A stretch of DNA of 64,000 nt from Sphingobacterium deserti (GTDB lineage Bacteria; Bacteroidota; Bacteroidia; Sphingobacteriales; Sphingobacteriaceae): positions 62,001 through 126,000 of the forward strand of contig NZ_JJMU01000024.1 of assembly GCF_000757725.1 (NCBI RefSeq). Direction: 5' to 3'. The translations under genes were made by a program, and so were the position numbers. How positions within the stretch are numbered: the stretch's first letter is position 1; each line of letters begins with the position of its first letter. Shown here in pieces: positions 35,684-44,880 of the stretch. The notes below the pieces were generated by a model that was given only the letters and a program-made list of their open reading frames with translations, was not told where the DNA came from and searched no databases.

Positions 35684-36487
35684 CTAGTAAACAAAAAGTT
35701 TCAAAAACAAATAGACCAACGGCGCTGCCATCAACAGACCATCAAATCGGTCCAGCAGGCCGCCATGACCTGGCAATATGCGGCCCGAATCCTTTACGCC
35801 ACAATTTCTTTTAAGCATAGATTCGACAAGGTCGCCGAGCGTTCCGAATACACTGATCAACAGTGCTACAATAACCCATTGCGAAAGCGTAAGCGTCGTA
35901 AAATAGTGCGCTAATGTCACGCCCGCAACAGCGGCCAGTACCAAACCTCCCCAAAAGCCTTCCCATGTTTTATTGGGCGAGATGCGCTCGAAGAGTTTGC
36001 GTTTACCAAAACTGCGCCCAGCGAGATAAGCCCCCGTATCGTTTGTCCATAAGATTATCAAAAATCCTAGCGGCACGTAGGCATTATACGCGCTGCCTAA
36101 AAAACCCAAACACATAAAAATGCCGAAGGGAATAGCCGCATAAATCATCCCGAAAAGCGTATAAGCAATAGCGGATATTGGATGTCCATTTCTTCGAAAG
36201 AGGCCGTTTATGTAGACAAGAAAAATTGCGGCAAACGTAATCAATAGGTAGTACGCAGGCAAATAGCCTGTAAGTACTATACTTAAGAGGCCGAGACTAA
36301 CAAAACTAGCTGCACAGCCAATGAATGCCATCGGTTTACTATCTTCTGTTCGCACCATGTTGTAAAACTCGAACACGGAGCATGCTGCAACAATCGTGAA
36401 AAAGAATACGAAGGATACCGCTCCCCATAATACAGCACCGATCAGAACGGCTATAAAGAAGAAGCCCGTGATCGCCCTAGTCTTCAT
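35684..36487 (-). CDS. cdsA: Phosphatidate cytidylyltransferase
   Basis: A 267-residue polytopic membrane enzyme with about eight helices. The CdsA signature is near the C-terminus: KRNCGVKDSGRILPGHGGLLDRFDGLL. It makes CDP-diacylglycerol for phosphatidylethanolamine and other phospholipids. Start overlaps the end of the upstream DUF2007 gene by 11 bases, so it is the last gene of a CPBP-DUF2007-cdsA operon. Confidence 0.95.
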   Translation of the reverse strand: MKTRAITGFFFIAVLIGAVLWGAVSFVFFFTIVAACSVFEFYNMVRTEDSKPMAFIGCAASFVSLGLLSIVLTGYLPAYYLLITFAAIFLVYINGLFRRNGHPISAIAYTLFGMIYAAIPFGIFMCLGFLGSAYNAYVPLGFLIILWTNDTGAYLAGRSFGKRKLFERISPNKTWEGFWGGLVLAAVAGVTLAHYFTTLTLSQWVIVALLISVFGTLGDLVESMLKRNCGVKDSGRILPGHGGLLDRFDGLLMAAPLVYLFLKLFVY

Positions 36488-36698
36488 CTATTTGATCTGA
36501 ATTTTCTGCGTTAATATAATTCATTGCCGTAACAACGTCCTCTTCCGGGACGAATAGTTCGATACGACCAAATTTAAGCGATGAATCTTGCTTGTTTAAT
36601 AAGACGGCGGGAATACCTTGCTCTTCCAACAATAGTTTCATCATCTCGCTCGTCAATTCATTTGTATAGGTAGCTACCTTAACCCAACCTTTTTCCAT
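36477..36698 (-). CDS. DUF2007 (putative signal-transducing) small protein
   Basis: A 73-residue protein from ATG 36698: MEKGWVKVATYTNELTSEMM, then LLLEEQGIPAVLLNKQDSSL and LFVPEEDVVTAMNYI. This is the compact alpha-beta DUF2007 fold. The ATG is inside the CPBP gene end (20-base overlap) and the stop inside cdsA (11-base overlap), so all three are translationally linked. A longer frame upstream is an artefact of that overlap. Function unproven. Confidence 0.82.
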   Translation of the reverse strand: MEKGWVKVATYTNELTSEMMKLLLEEQGIPAVLLNKQDSSLKFGRIELFVPEEDVVTAMNYINAENSDQIDED

Positions 36699-37605
36699 AT
36701 AGCTTTTTTTTATTCGCATATTGATAAAACACAATGGCGATAATAACACTGAACACAAAGCTGCCAAGATACGTAATTATTGCGTAAGTATCTGTTTCCA
36801 TTAAGGTGCTGTAATCTTTCCCTTGCTTCGCGTAATAGAAGGCTAATATCACGACGGCTGCATTGTTCACAAAATGTGCTACGATCGCCGTCCAAATATT
36901 ACCTGTCCAAAAAACGGTGTAGCCAAACACAACGCCAAGGAACAGCCGTGGAAAAAAACCATAAAATTGGAAATGTATCGCACTAAAAATAATGCTTACT
37001 ATCCATATAGTAGCATGATGATTCTTTAGGATACGCTGAAATATGTTTTGCAAGGCACCCCGAAAGAAAAATTCTTCCGCAATGGCTGGTAGTACAGCAA
37101 TGACCAAAATATTCATTACGAACTTATCCCATGTGGTTACCATGACCGTATTTGCGGTTATCTCGCCCATAGCGTCCTCCTGTGTGCGCATCCAATGCTC
37201 AACCCGGTCAAAAATATCCGGAAGGGTCATTTGCATGTTCCACTCGGCAATCAAAGACATAAGGGGAGTAGAAATAGATAGAAATAGGAGCGGGAATAGA
37301 TACAGTAAAATATTCCGCGCGTTAAAGGATGGAAAAAACGTGTATTGTGGCCGACGACGTTGTAGGACATACGCTGGAAGTAGAAATGTGCCGATAGAGC
37401 CTGTAGCCAATGTGATGTAATGCAGGAAGCTGGTTCCTCCATTTTGTCTGTCACCTCCCGACATCAATGCGGTGATATCCTGGCCAAGACCGAATGCAAT
37501 TAACATCACCAGAAGTTGAAGTAGGATGGTGCAGAGCAATGCCAAACCAAATAACAACAACATATCTGACCAGGGGTTCTTCTCTTCTGTATTGCTTAAA
37601 TTCAT
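36679..37605 (-). CDS. CPBP family intramembrane glutamic protease-like protein
   Basis: About 308 residues with around eight membrane helices. The CPBP motifs are present: AEEFFFRGALQNIF with the paired glutamates and Arg, IFSAIHFQFYGFFPRLFLG with the His, and IVAHFVNNAA. Family members cleave within or near membranes (CAAX or type II processing); the target here is unknown. ATG 37605 (MNLSNTEEKNPWSDM) is chosen. It begins just after the S41 terminator. Confidence 0.88.
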   Translation of the reverse strand: MNLSNTEEKNPWSDMLLLFGLALLCTILLQLLVMLIAFGLGQDITALMSGGDRQNGGTSFLHYITLATGSIGTFLLPAYVLQRRRPQYTFFPSFNARNILLYLFPLLFLSISTPLMSLIAEWNMQMTLPDIFDRVEHWMRTQEDAMGEITANTVMVTTWDKFVMNILVIAVLPAIAEEFFFRGALQNIFQRILKNHHATIWIVSIIFSAIHFQFYGFFPRLFLGVVFGYTVFWTGNIWTAIVAHFVNNAAVVILAFYYAKQGKDYSTLMETDTYAIITYLGSFVFSVIIAIVFYQYANKKKLYGKRLG

Positions 37606-37631
37606 AGCTAAAAATAAACATTCCAAAAAGC

Positions 37632-37674
37632 TAATAAGCAAAAAGGAGCGAAAATTTCGCTCCTTTTTGCTTAT
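37632..37674 (-). terminator. Long perfect hairpin terminating the second S41 gene
   Basis: A 21-bp perfect stem (AATAAGCAAAAAGGAGCGAAA and its complement) around one or two loop bases, followed on the minus strand by AGCTTTTT. The S41 stop codon lies inside it. Confidence 0.85.
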
Positions 37675-40600
37675 TTAACCCGGATCGGGTCTTTTGGATC
37701 TTTAACTTCTTTATAAGGATAGGTTTTCATTTCCTCCAGCAATATATTTACCGTTTTTTCCAGTTGAGGGTCTTTTCCCTCCAGCAAGTCTTTCGGCATT
37801 TGCTCCACGAATATATCTGGTGCTACGCCTTCGTTTTCGATGATATAATTACCTTGTAAATCGAAAATTCCGAAATTCGGGGATGTGATACTTCCTCCGT
37901 CCAACAGTGGTGGATAACCGGAGATTCCAACAAGAATACCCATTGTTGTACGGCCCACTAATTTGCCCAAGTCTTTAAAGCGGAACATGTAAGGCATCAT
38001 ATCGCCTCCTGAACCTGCATTTTCATTGATAATCATTGCTTTCGGACCAAAGATTCCATTTCCTGGTGTGGTAAAGCTCTTTCCATCACGAATTCTCCAG
38101 CCCGTCATCAGTTCTCTGGATAGTAAATCGATAACATAATCCGCTACTGATCCTCCTCCGTTGTTACGCTCATCGAGTAGCAGCGCTTTTTTATCCATTT
38201 GGGAGAAGTAATAGCGATTGAAGTAGGTGTAGCCATCAGAGCCGGTGTTTGGCATATAGACATAGGCTATTTTACCTTGGCTAAGCGCATCGACTTTCTT
38301 GCGGTTTCCCTCTACCCAGTCCATCCGGCGCAGAGCAATTTCGTCTGTAAAGGCTATCGGCTTAACGATTACTTCACGAGCGCCCTGCAAGGAGGGCGAG
38401 TTGTTAATTTTTAATGTGACTTGTTTGTCAACGGTGTTTTCCAGCAGTTGGTAAATATTGATTCCGTCTACTAATTCCGTACCGTTTACAGCGAGGATAT
38501 ATTCGCCCTCTTTAATATTAAGTCCTGGCTCAGCCAAAGGTGCTTTAAAAGAAGGATTCCAGTCCAGACGAGTATATAGCTTAGTAATTTTATACCCGTT
38601 TTTGACGGCTTCAAGATCTGCCCCTAACGTGCCTGTATTGACGGAGGGACTGGACGGTTGATCGCCAGGATAAATATAATTGTGCCCCACAACCATTTCT
38701 CCCATCATCTCGTTCAATAGATAACCCAAATCTGAGCGGTGACCTACATAAGGCAAAAACTTCGCGTACTTTGCTTTCACATTATTCCAATCGACTCCAT
38801 GCATATTCTCTACATAAAAGAATTCTTTTTGCATGGCCCAAACTTCATTGAAAACCTGTTTCCATTCTGCCTCGGGGTTTACCAGTTGTTTGATATCTTT
38901 CAACGCTAATTTTCCGCTTTCTGCTGTGGGTTTCTGACCTGCAGCCACAATATAGTAGGACTTGTTACTGCTATAGATCATCTTTTTACCGTCAGCACTG
39001 ATATCAAAACCGTTCGCGTTTTCAACGATCACTTTGTCTTCCAACTTGACAAGATCATACACACCGATGGATCTTCCGCGCATATAGGTCAACATATTTT
39101 CGGTACGCCCGTCTAAGCTATAGTAGCCGGGCTGGAGCGGTAAAGCTACGATACGATTATTTATAGCATCCAGATCAATCTTTGTCTTGGTAAATTTCGA
39201 GTCTTTTGATTCGCCCTCTTCTTTATCTTTTCCTTTATTGTCGTCTTTTTCTTTTTTCTCCTCCTTTTTCTTGTCTTCTTTTTTCTCTTCCGTTACTTTT
39301 TCCTCATCGCTTTCATTCTTAAAAATGGATGGAGTATCTTTTGAGAGTATAAAGGCATATACATTGAAGATCACATTTTTTTCATAGGCAGACATGTGTA
39401 AACCGGAGTTTGTCAAACCTACGTTTGTACTGGCTGTAAAAAAAAGGTATTTCCCATCTCGACTAAAAGTGGGTTGGTTGACCGCACTCATACCATCGGT
39501 GATTTGTGTTTGCTGCTTGGTTTGCAGGTTATACATAAACAGCGTACGAACGCCATTACCGAGACTTTTTACGTATGCTATCCAATCGGAGTCATACGAC
39601 CAGGCGGGCTGAAAATGGTTTGATGTACGGCCCGTAATGGAGCTCAGTTTATCATTATCCACCAACGTTACCTTCTTGCTGTCAATATCTACATAATACA
39701 GATTGAGATGAGCATCATTATAAAAAAGCTTTTTAGAATCTGGAGACCAGGTAGGCTGGTAATAAAATGCGCTTTGCCCAAGCGGTATATAAATCGGATC
39801 ATCCTTGGCCATTTGATCGCGCAGCACCAGCTCATATTTTCCATTTTTGTCAGAGATAAACGAAATCCACTTTCCATTTGGCGACCATTCCGGAAAACGT
39901 TCGTGGGATCCTGGTGAATTGGAAATGTTGCGCGCATCGCCTTTTTCTTTTGGAACAGAGAAAATTTCACCACGGTTTTCGAATAATGCGCGCTGGCCAG
40001 TAGGCGATATACTGTAGGAACGAATGTCCTCGCCCATATCGATGTAATGCGGTCTTCTGTATAGCGCGTCGGCATTTACCTGAATGGCCAAACTATTAAC
40101 CTTATTTGTGCCGGTATTTAATATATGAAGACGACCATTATACTCGAAAGTCAGCTCGTTTCCATTTCCGTTTAATGTGCGAACATCGTAGTCTTTATAG
40201 TTCGTAATTTTGTCGACTTTTTTTGTCTTGCTGTCGTAACTGTATATATTAACAATCTTATCGCGGTCGGAGAGAAAAAACACTTTATCACCCAGCCAAA
40301 CAGGTTTCACATCATTGCAACGCTCACCCGGTATCGCTTCGACCTCTTTCGTTTGGGTGTCAAAAATCCAAACAGAAGGCATACCGCCCCCACGATAACG
40401 TTTGAAGGCCACTCGGTCCCGCTCTGTAGGATCCGTATTTTTTATGTATGCCCAGTAGCGACCATCTGCCGACGGACTTCCTTGATACGCTTCTGGCATA
40501 AGTAGGGGTGTAGACGATTCGCTATCGATCGATGATTTATACAATCTGGAACCTAGCGAATAGGTAAATTCTCGCGTTGTGGTAAAATAAACCTCTTTAT

Positions 40601-40964
40601 TATTAAGCCAACCTCGAAGCACATCCGCTGCGGGATGATAGGTGACCCGCTTTGGCGCACCGCCGTAAATGGATACCACATATACATCGGTGTTGCCATC
40701 GTAATTACCAGTAAATGCGACCTGTTGTCCATCCGGGGAAAAGATAGGATTTTGCTCTACAGTGGGGTTTACAGTTAGCTGACGGGGGTTAGCTCCATTC
40801 TTGTCGGCAATCCAGATATCACCGGCATAGACGAAGGAGATGTGCTTATCGCTGATACTGGGACTTCTTAAAAGCAACGTTTCTTTTGGCTGCGCTTGTG
40901 CTGATCCAAGCAAAATGCCACTGCACAGCATACCAAGCCAAGCAATAGTGTTTTTGTATTTCAT
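37671..40964 (-). CDS. Tricorn-like S41 family peptidase, second copy
   Basis: A 1097-residue protein with signal peptide (about 1-24, ends GSAQAQ). Propeller repeats follow (FSPDGQQVAFTGNYDGNTDVY; WSPNGKWISFISDKNGK; WSPDSKKLFYND). A Lys/Glu-rich low-complexity stretch of about 50 residues (near 550-600) comes next. The catalytic part has His in MVVGHNYIYPG, a PDZ-like region (EPGLNIKEGEYILAVNGTEL) and Ser about 985 in NAGSGGDMM, the classical tricorn GSxGD form. The copy at 5-8 kb has SLSDAE instead. Predicted periplasmic peptide degradation. Own promoter, strong terminator. Confidence 0.92.
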   Translation of the reverse strand: MKYKNTIAWLGMLCSGILLGSAQAQPKETLLLRSPSISDKHISFVYAGDIWIADKNGANPRQLTVNPTVEQNPIFSPDGQQVAFTGNYDGNTDVYVVSIYGGAPKRVTYHPAADVLRGWLNNKEVYFTTTREFTYSLGSRLYKSSIDSESSTPLLMPEAYQGSPSADGRYWAYIKNTDPTERDRVAFKRYRGGGMPSVWIFDTQTKEVEAIPGERCNDVKPVWLGDKVFFLSDRDKIVNIYSYDSKTKKVDKITNYKDYDVRTLNGNGNELTFEYNGRLHILNTGTNKVNSLAIQVNADALYRRPHYIDMGEDIRSYSISPTGQRALFENRGEIFSVPKEKGDARNISNSPGSHERFPEWSPNGKWISFISDKNGKYELVLRDQMAKDDPIYIPLGQSAFYYQPTWSPDSKKLFYNDAHLNLYYVDIDSKKVTLVDNDKLSSITGRTSNHFQPAWSYDSDWIAYVKSLGNGVRTLFMYNLQTKQQTQITDGMSAVNQPTFSRDGKYLFFTASTNVGLTNSGLHMSAYEKNVIFNVYAFILSKDTPSIFKNESDEEKVTEEKKEDKKKEEKKEKDDNKGKDKEEGESKDSKFTKTKIDLDAINNRIVALPLQPGYYSLDGRTENMLTYMRGRSIGVYDLVKLEDKVIVENANGFDISADGKKMIYSSNKSYYIVAAGQKPTAESGKLALKDIKQLVNPEAEWKQVFNEVWAMQKEFFYVENMHGVDWNNVKAKYAKFLPYVGHRSDLGYLLNEMMGEMVVGHNYIYPGDQPSSPSVNTGTLGADLEAVKNGYKITKLYTRLDWNPSFKAPLAEPGLNIKEGEYILAVNGTELVDGINIYQLLENTVDKQVTLKINNSPSLQGAREVIVKPIAFTDEIALRRMDWVEGNRKKVDALSQGKIAYVYMPNTGSDGYTYFNRYYFSQMDKKALLLDERNNGGGSVADYVIDLLSRELMTGWRIRDGKSFTTPGNGIFGPKAMIINENAGSGGDMMPYMFRFKDLGKLVGRTTMGILVGISGYPPLLDGGSITSPNFGIFDLQGNYIIENEGVAPDIFVEQMPKDLLEGKDPQLEKTVNILLEEMKTYPYKEVKDPKDPIRVK

Positions 40965-40990
40965 GAAGTTAAATAACTAAGTAATTCAGT

Positions 40991-40998
40991 CAAAAATA
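40991..40998 (-). promoter_or_regulatory. -7 promoter element of the second S41 gene
   Basis: TATTTTTG on the minus strand matches TAnnTTTG; predicted leader about 20 bases. Confidence 0.5.
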
Positions 40999-41042
40999 CT
41001 TGAATTTACCAACTTCTTGTATACGTCACTACATTTTTGCAT

Positions 41043-41073
41043 GAAAAAAGGGCCGATTTACAAAACCAGCCCT
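41043..41073 (-). terminator. Terminator of the zinc-ribbon/Nif3 operon
   Basis: On the minus strand AGGGC pairs with GCCCT around about 15 bases, followed by TTTTTTC. Confidence 0.65.
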
Positions 41074-41096
41074 ATCCTACTAATAATTTTTAAGAA

Positions 41097-41840
41097 TTAT
41101 CCGTTTTCTTCTTCGAAAACGATACCCTCATCTACGATAATACGTCCGCAATGTTCACAGATAATGATTTTCTTGCGTTGACGAATTTCGGATTGCAGCT
41201 GAGGTGGTATTTTGTTATAACAACCAGAGCAACTATCGCGTTCGATAGAAACTACCGCTAGCCCATTTCTAAAAGAGCTGCGCAATTTGCTGTACACCTT
41301 AAGCAGACGGTCTTCGATATGAGTTGTAGCCGCCTCTGCCTTATCGGTAAGTGCGTCTTCCTCTTTCTGTGTCTCAGAGGTGATTGTTTCCAACTCTTGT
41401 TTCTTCACATCGAGCTCGCCTTTGCTGTAGTCTACGTTTTTAAGCGTGCTATCGTAACCTTCTGTTTTGTTCTTGATTTCGAACTCAGCTTCGCGGATAC
41501 GTTTCTCGCAAACTTGGATTTCCAACCCCTGAATTTCAATTTCCTTGGAAATCGCATCATATTCGCGGTTGTTTTTTACCTCATTTAGCTGTCCCTCGTA
41601 TTTCTTGATCGCTGCTTGCGCATCTTTGATCATATTTTTACGCTTCACGATTGAATCTTCAAGATCATCAAGATCTGTTCTGATTTTTTCGATACGCGTA
41701 TCAAGACCCGCAATCTCGTCTTCTAGATCGGCTACCTCAATAGGCAACTCGCCACGTACCTGACGAATCTTGTCTATTTTTGTGTGAATGGACTGCAACG
41801 CCCATAATGCTTTCAACTTCTGTTCTACGGTTTGTTCCAT
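41097..41840 (-). CDS. Coiled-coil protein with C4 zinc ribbon (CT398-like)
   Basis: A 247-residue protein. Residues about 10-185 form a long antiparallel coiled coil; the C-terminus holds a zinc ribbon with ligands in DSCSGCYNK and ICEHCGRI. This matches the zf-RING_7 family typified by CT398, implicated in envelope or secretion scaffolding in other phyla. Its ATG overlaps the stop codon of the Nif3-like gene by one base (TAATG), so translation is coupled. Confidence 0.9.
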   Translation of the reverse strand: MEQTVEQKLKALWALQSIHTKIDKIRQVRGELPIEVADLEDEIAGLDTRIEKIRTDLDDLEDSIVKRKNMIKDAQAAIKKYEGQLNEVKNNREYDAISKEIEIQGLEIQVCEKRIREAEFEIKNKTEGYDSTLKNVDYSKGELDVKKQELETITSETQKEEDALTDKAEAATTHIEDRLLKVYSKLRSSFRNGLAVVSIERDSCSGCYNKIPPQLQSEIRQRKKIIICEHCGRIIVDEGIVFEEENG

Positions 41841-42937
41841 TAACTGTAGTATTTTATAGGATTTGTCTCTATTTCTGTCAATAGGACAGCAAAGTTAGCA
41901 AATTTTTTCTGAATAATTTCTAATAATAATTCTTGGGTAAATTGTTCACTTTCAAAATGTCCGATATCGGCAACGACAATTTCATCCTCCGCATCAAAAA
42001 ATTCATGGTATTTGTAATCAGCAGATATGAAAACATCTGCTCCCGAGCGCTTAGCTTCATTTAAGAGAAACCCTCCGGCTCCGCCACAAACGGCCACTCG
42101 TTCTATGGGTTTATCGGGTAAGCGCGTGTGACGAATTACATGTAGGTTAAGCTTCTGTTTGAGGTAAGCAAGGAAATCGGTGCCACTCATGGGCTCCCGT
42201 AAGTTCCCGATCGCCCCTGAACCCACCGTAAAATGCGGGTTTTCTAATGCAATAATATCATGGGCAACTTCCTCGTAAGGGTGAGACTGATACATGGCTA
42301 ATAGGATAAAGCGTTCCTTCAAGGCCGGATAAATAACCTCAATTTTTGTTTCCTCCACGCGTTCCTGTATACCTACCTCACCAATTGCCGGATCCGCACC
42401 CGCTTGTGCACGAAAGGTGCCGTATCCCACGCTGTTGTAGCTGCATTCGTCGTAATTTCCTATTCCTCCGGCCCCGGCCGCAAAAAGGCTTTCCCTAACC
42501 GCTTCGACGTGAGTCCGTGGTACATACACGGCAAGTTTCTTTAGCAATCCCCTCTTAGGCTGCAATACAGCATGCGACTCAAGGCCCAACTTTTCTGCTA
42601 GCTTACTGCTCACTCCCCCAAAAATATTATCTAGATTCGTATGTATTGCATACAGGGCAATATTATTTTGAATGGCTTTGATGACGACGCGCTCGACATA
42701 ATTCTTTCCATTAAATTTCTTTAGTCCCTTAAAGACAATAGGATGGTGAGAAATGATAATGTCACAACGCTTTTCTATCGCTTCGTCGACAATATCTTCC
42801 GTGCAATCAAGCGAAATTAAAGCACGCTGGATCTCTTCATCGGGATTCCCGACAATAAGCCCAGCATTGTCATAGCTTTCCTGAAAGGAGAGAGGGGCAA
42901 TTTCCTCTAAGTATTGTGTTAGCTCTTTAATCTTCAT
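41840..42937 (-). CDS. Nif3-like dinuclear metal centre protein (GTP cyclohydrolase 1 type 2 family)
   Basis: About 365 residues. Metal-binding blocks: IISHHPIVFKGLKKF and YAIHTNLDN in the N-terminal half, and ADIGHFESEQF in the C-terminal half. Between them is the CutA1-like insertion of the YqfO branch (YVPRTHVEAVRESLFAAGAGGIGNYDEC). Members form hexameric toroids; the physiological role is unsettled despite the GTP cyclohydrolase label. ATG 42937 (MKIKELTQYLEE) lies 11 bases inside the upstream gene's end. Confidence 0.92.
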   Translation of the reverse strand: MKIKELTQYLEEIAPLSFQESYDNAGLIVGNPDEEIQRALISLDCTEDIVDEAIEKRCDIIISHHPIVFKGLKKFNGKNYVERVVIKAIQNNIALYAIHTNLDNIFGGVSSKLAEKLGLESHAVLQPKRGLLKKLAVYVPRTHVEAVRESLFAAGAGGIGNYDECSYNSVGYGTFRAQAGADPAIGEVGIQERVEETKIEVIYPALKERFILLAMYQSHPYEEVAHDIIALENPHFTVGSGAIGNLREPMSGTDFLAYLKQKLNLHVIRHTRLPDKPIERVAVCGGAGGFLLNEAKRSGADVFISADYKYHEFFDAEDEIVVADIGHFESEQFTQELLLEIIQKKFANFAVLLTEIETNPIKYYS

Positions 42938-43415
42938 CTTCTTTTGTCTGAACTTTATAATCCTCGCCAAATTGTTGAATATGCATTTTTAATAGCACTT
43001 TATGTTCGTGGATTTTGACCCAATAGGTGATGAAATACACCAGGTGCAGTACAAATATTACAGTCAATATAAACAAGGGTAACGGTATGTTGCTTATCAA
43101 AAAAGTCCATGCAAATAGCATTCCCCATTTTTGGGTAGGTCTTTCATCAACTTCCACCTGACGATCATAAAATTCGTTATTCAGAGAATCAGTCAATCGC
43201 CGCACGACTTCGAAATTCCAATAGATGTTAAACAAAGGGAGCGCGATATACCAAACCTGACCAGGTAATATATTTCGGTTTTCCTTCTTAATAAGCTTTA
43301 GCGTACTATATATGGTGTATGCAAAAACGATCCAAATTATTATACGCATCGCTCCTGCGGCAAGCGCTATATACAACATTTCTGTCGTGATATTTTCAGG
43401 CAGCATCTCAAACAT
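42927..43415 (-). CDS. Membrane protein of unknown function
   Basis: A 162-residue protein with about four hydrophobic segments (near 14-36, 52-64, 92-107 and 110-132) and a charged tail ending KEDED. The stretch ILPGQVWYIALPLFNIYWNFEVV resembles DUF4328-type membrane proteins, but the match is loose. First gene of the operon with Nif3-like and zinc-ribbon genes, each overlapping the next. Confidence 0.65.
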   Translation of the reverse strand: MFEMLPENITTEMLYIALAAGAMRIIIWIVFAYTIYSTLKLIKKENRNILPGQVWYIALPLFNIYWNFEVVRRLTDSLNNEFYDRQVEVDERPTQKWGMLFAWTFLISNIPLPLFILTVIFVLHLVYFITYWVKIHEHKVLLKMHIQQFGEDYKVQTKEDED

Positions 43416-43429
43416 AATTTTCTCTACTA

Positions 43430-44143
43430 TTATTGCACATATAATAAAAAGATCGTTGGCTTCTTATGAAGGTCAACATTCATATTTTTCCATTCATATA
43501 TGCGATGTGTAACAACCATCTCTTCCTTCCCAGTGAGATTACTGGCAACGCAAAGCTTCGTTTGCTCTTTACAGTGTTTTGTCAATTCGCCCAACAACGT
43601 GTTATTGCGGTAGGGTGTTTCTATAAAAATCTGCGTTTGCTTTTCTTTCGCAGACTGCATTTCAAGTTCTTTAATTTTTTTGGTTCTTTCTGTTTTATCG
43701 ATAGGCAAATAGCCATGGAAAGCAAATTTCTGTCCGCTAAATCCCGACGCCATCAACGCCAGTAAAATGGAACTGGGTCCTACCAGCGGGACAACTTTTA
43801 TACCTCGCTTATGCGCCTCGGCTACCACTTCAGCACCAGGATCTGCTACACCAGGACAGCCCGCTTCAGACATCAAACCAATATCTTCACCTAACATTAC
43901 CGAACTAAAAATTGTATCGTAATTCACGCCGTCTCGCGCGTGCTTGCCATAGTCGTGCATCTTCAATTCATTCTGCGGACGCGTTAATCCAGCTTCCTTT
44001 AAAAACCGGCGAGCCGTCTTTTCGTTTTCAACGACGTATTCACGTATATGTTCTATAAGTTCTTTATGAAAAGCGGTATACGAAGCAAATGCAGCCTCCT
44101 CGGCTAAAGGTACCGGAACAAGATACAAAATCCCTTTTGACAT
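43430..44143 (-). CDS. RsmI-like SAM-dependent methyltransferase
   Basis: About 237 residues of the tetrapyrrole-methylase fold: GILYLVPVPLAE, GLMSEAGCPGVADPGAEVV, KVVPLVGPSSILLALMASGFSGQKFAFHGYLP and IFIETPYRNNTLL. RsmI methylates the 2'-O of C1402 in 16S rRNA. This form is shorter than the E. coli enzyme (286 residues) and may be a second RsmI-like branch, so the exact target is uncertain. ATG 44143 is used; the in-frame TTG at 44149 is unlikely. Confidence 0.82.
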   Translation of the reverse strand: MSKGILYLVPVPLAEEAAFASYTAFHKELIEHIREYVVENEKTARRFLKEAGLTRPQNELKMHDYGKHARDGVNYDTIFSSVMLGEDIGLMSEAGCPGVADPGAEVVAEAHKRGIKVVPLVGPSSILLALMASGFSGQKFAFHGYLPIDKTERTKKIKELEMQSAKEKQTQIFIETPYRNNTLLGELTKHCKEQTKLCVASNLTGKEEMVVTHRIYEWKNMNVDLHKKPTIFLLYVQ

Positions 44144-44262
44144 ATTCAAAACTACTAAATATTAAATGATTGCAGTATGCTATCCCTATAAGTAAATAAA
44201 AGAAAATTTGACTTTTCAATATAATTTAATAATTTGGCTACGACTAATAAGTTTATTTTCAA

Positions 44263-44649
44263 ATGACTACACAAATCACAGCAGGTGTAAAGGTATCCGT
44301 AGACGTTGTTTATCAGCCGGAATACTCTAATCCAGAAAAGCTGCATTTTATGTTTTCATATCAGATAACGATTGAAAACTTAAGTGATTTAACCATCCAA
44401 CTTGTGAGTAGACATTGGGATATCTTCGATTCTAGCGGCGAATACAAGAGCGTAGACGGCGAAGGGGTTGTTGGCGAACAGCCTATCCTAACTCCCGGAA
44501 GTGTACACCAGTATACATCTGGATGCAACTTGAAAAGTGACATGGGTTTTATGGAGGGTTATTACGAAATGACTAAACAACTGGATGGAAGCCACTTCCT
44601 TGTGGATATACCGAGATTTAATTTGATAGCTTCCTACAAGCTCAATTAA
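44263..44649 (+). CDS. apaG: ApaG domain protein
   Basis: A 128-residue protein with the fibronectin-like ApaG fold: VYQPEYSNPEKLHFMFSYQITIEN, VQLVSRHW-like IQLVSRHWDIFDSSG, VVGEQPILTPGSVHQYTSG and MEGYYEM. Historically linked to cobalt/magnesium efflux and Ap4A metabolism, but the biochemical role is unclear. Single gene. Confidence 0.93.
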   Translation: MTTQITAGVKVSVDVVYQPEYSNPEKLHFMFSYQITIENLSDLTIQLVSRHWDIFDSSGEYKSVDGEGVVGEQPILTPGSVHQYTSGCNLKSDMGFMEGYYEMTKQLDGSHFLVDIPRFNLIASYKLN

Positions 44650-44718
44650 ATTTTTAATGCTTATGTAAATTAATGCCGCGATACCCCATACCTATCGCGA
44701 ATACCACATTTATTTGTT

Positions 44719-44726
44719 TACTTTTG
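44719..44726 (+). promoter_or_regulatory. -7 promoter element of the ABC-F transcript
   Basis: TACTTTTG matches TAnnTTTG within TTTGTTTACTTTTGTAAC, the same string type as before nadA. It predicts a leader of about 150 bases before the ABC-F start, long for this window. Confidence 0.55.
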
Positions 44727-44817
44727 TAACTGGAAAATAGCATGTTGCAAAATAGATCAAACAGCATTTACTATATCTATAATAAGACTTACGTAAAACT
44801 TTTTTATTCAAGTTTTT

Positions 44818-44880
44818 ATGAATAATAATAAGAAACTTTTACTTCGTAAAAAGCTGTTAAACAGGAAACTACATAAATAG
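44818..44880 (+). CDS. Candidate leader peptide of the ABC-F gene, 20 residues
   Basis: ATG 44818 opens a 20-codon frame, MNNNKKLLLRKKLLNRKLHK, ending in TAG at 44878-44880. The last base of the stop is the first base of the ABC-F GTG start (TAGTG). A hairpin CTTTTAC-TTC-GTAAAAG (44836-44852) and a small palindrome CTGTTAAACAG (44854-44864) lie inside it. Leader peptides that sense ribosome stalling precede several ABC-F genes in other phyla. The arrangement fits, but expression is unproven. Confidence 0.45.
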   Translation: MNNNKKLLLRKKLLNRKLHK

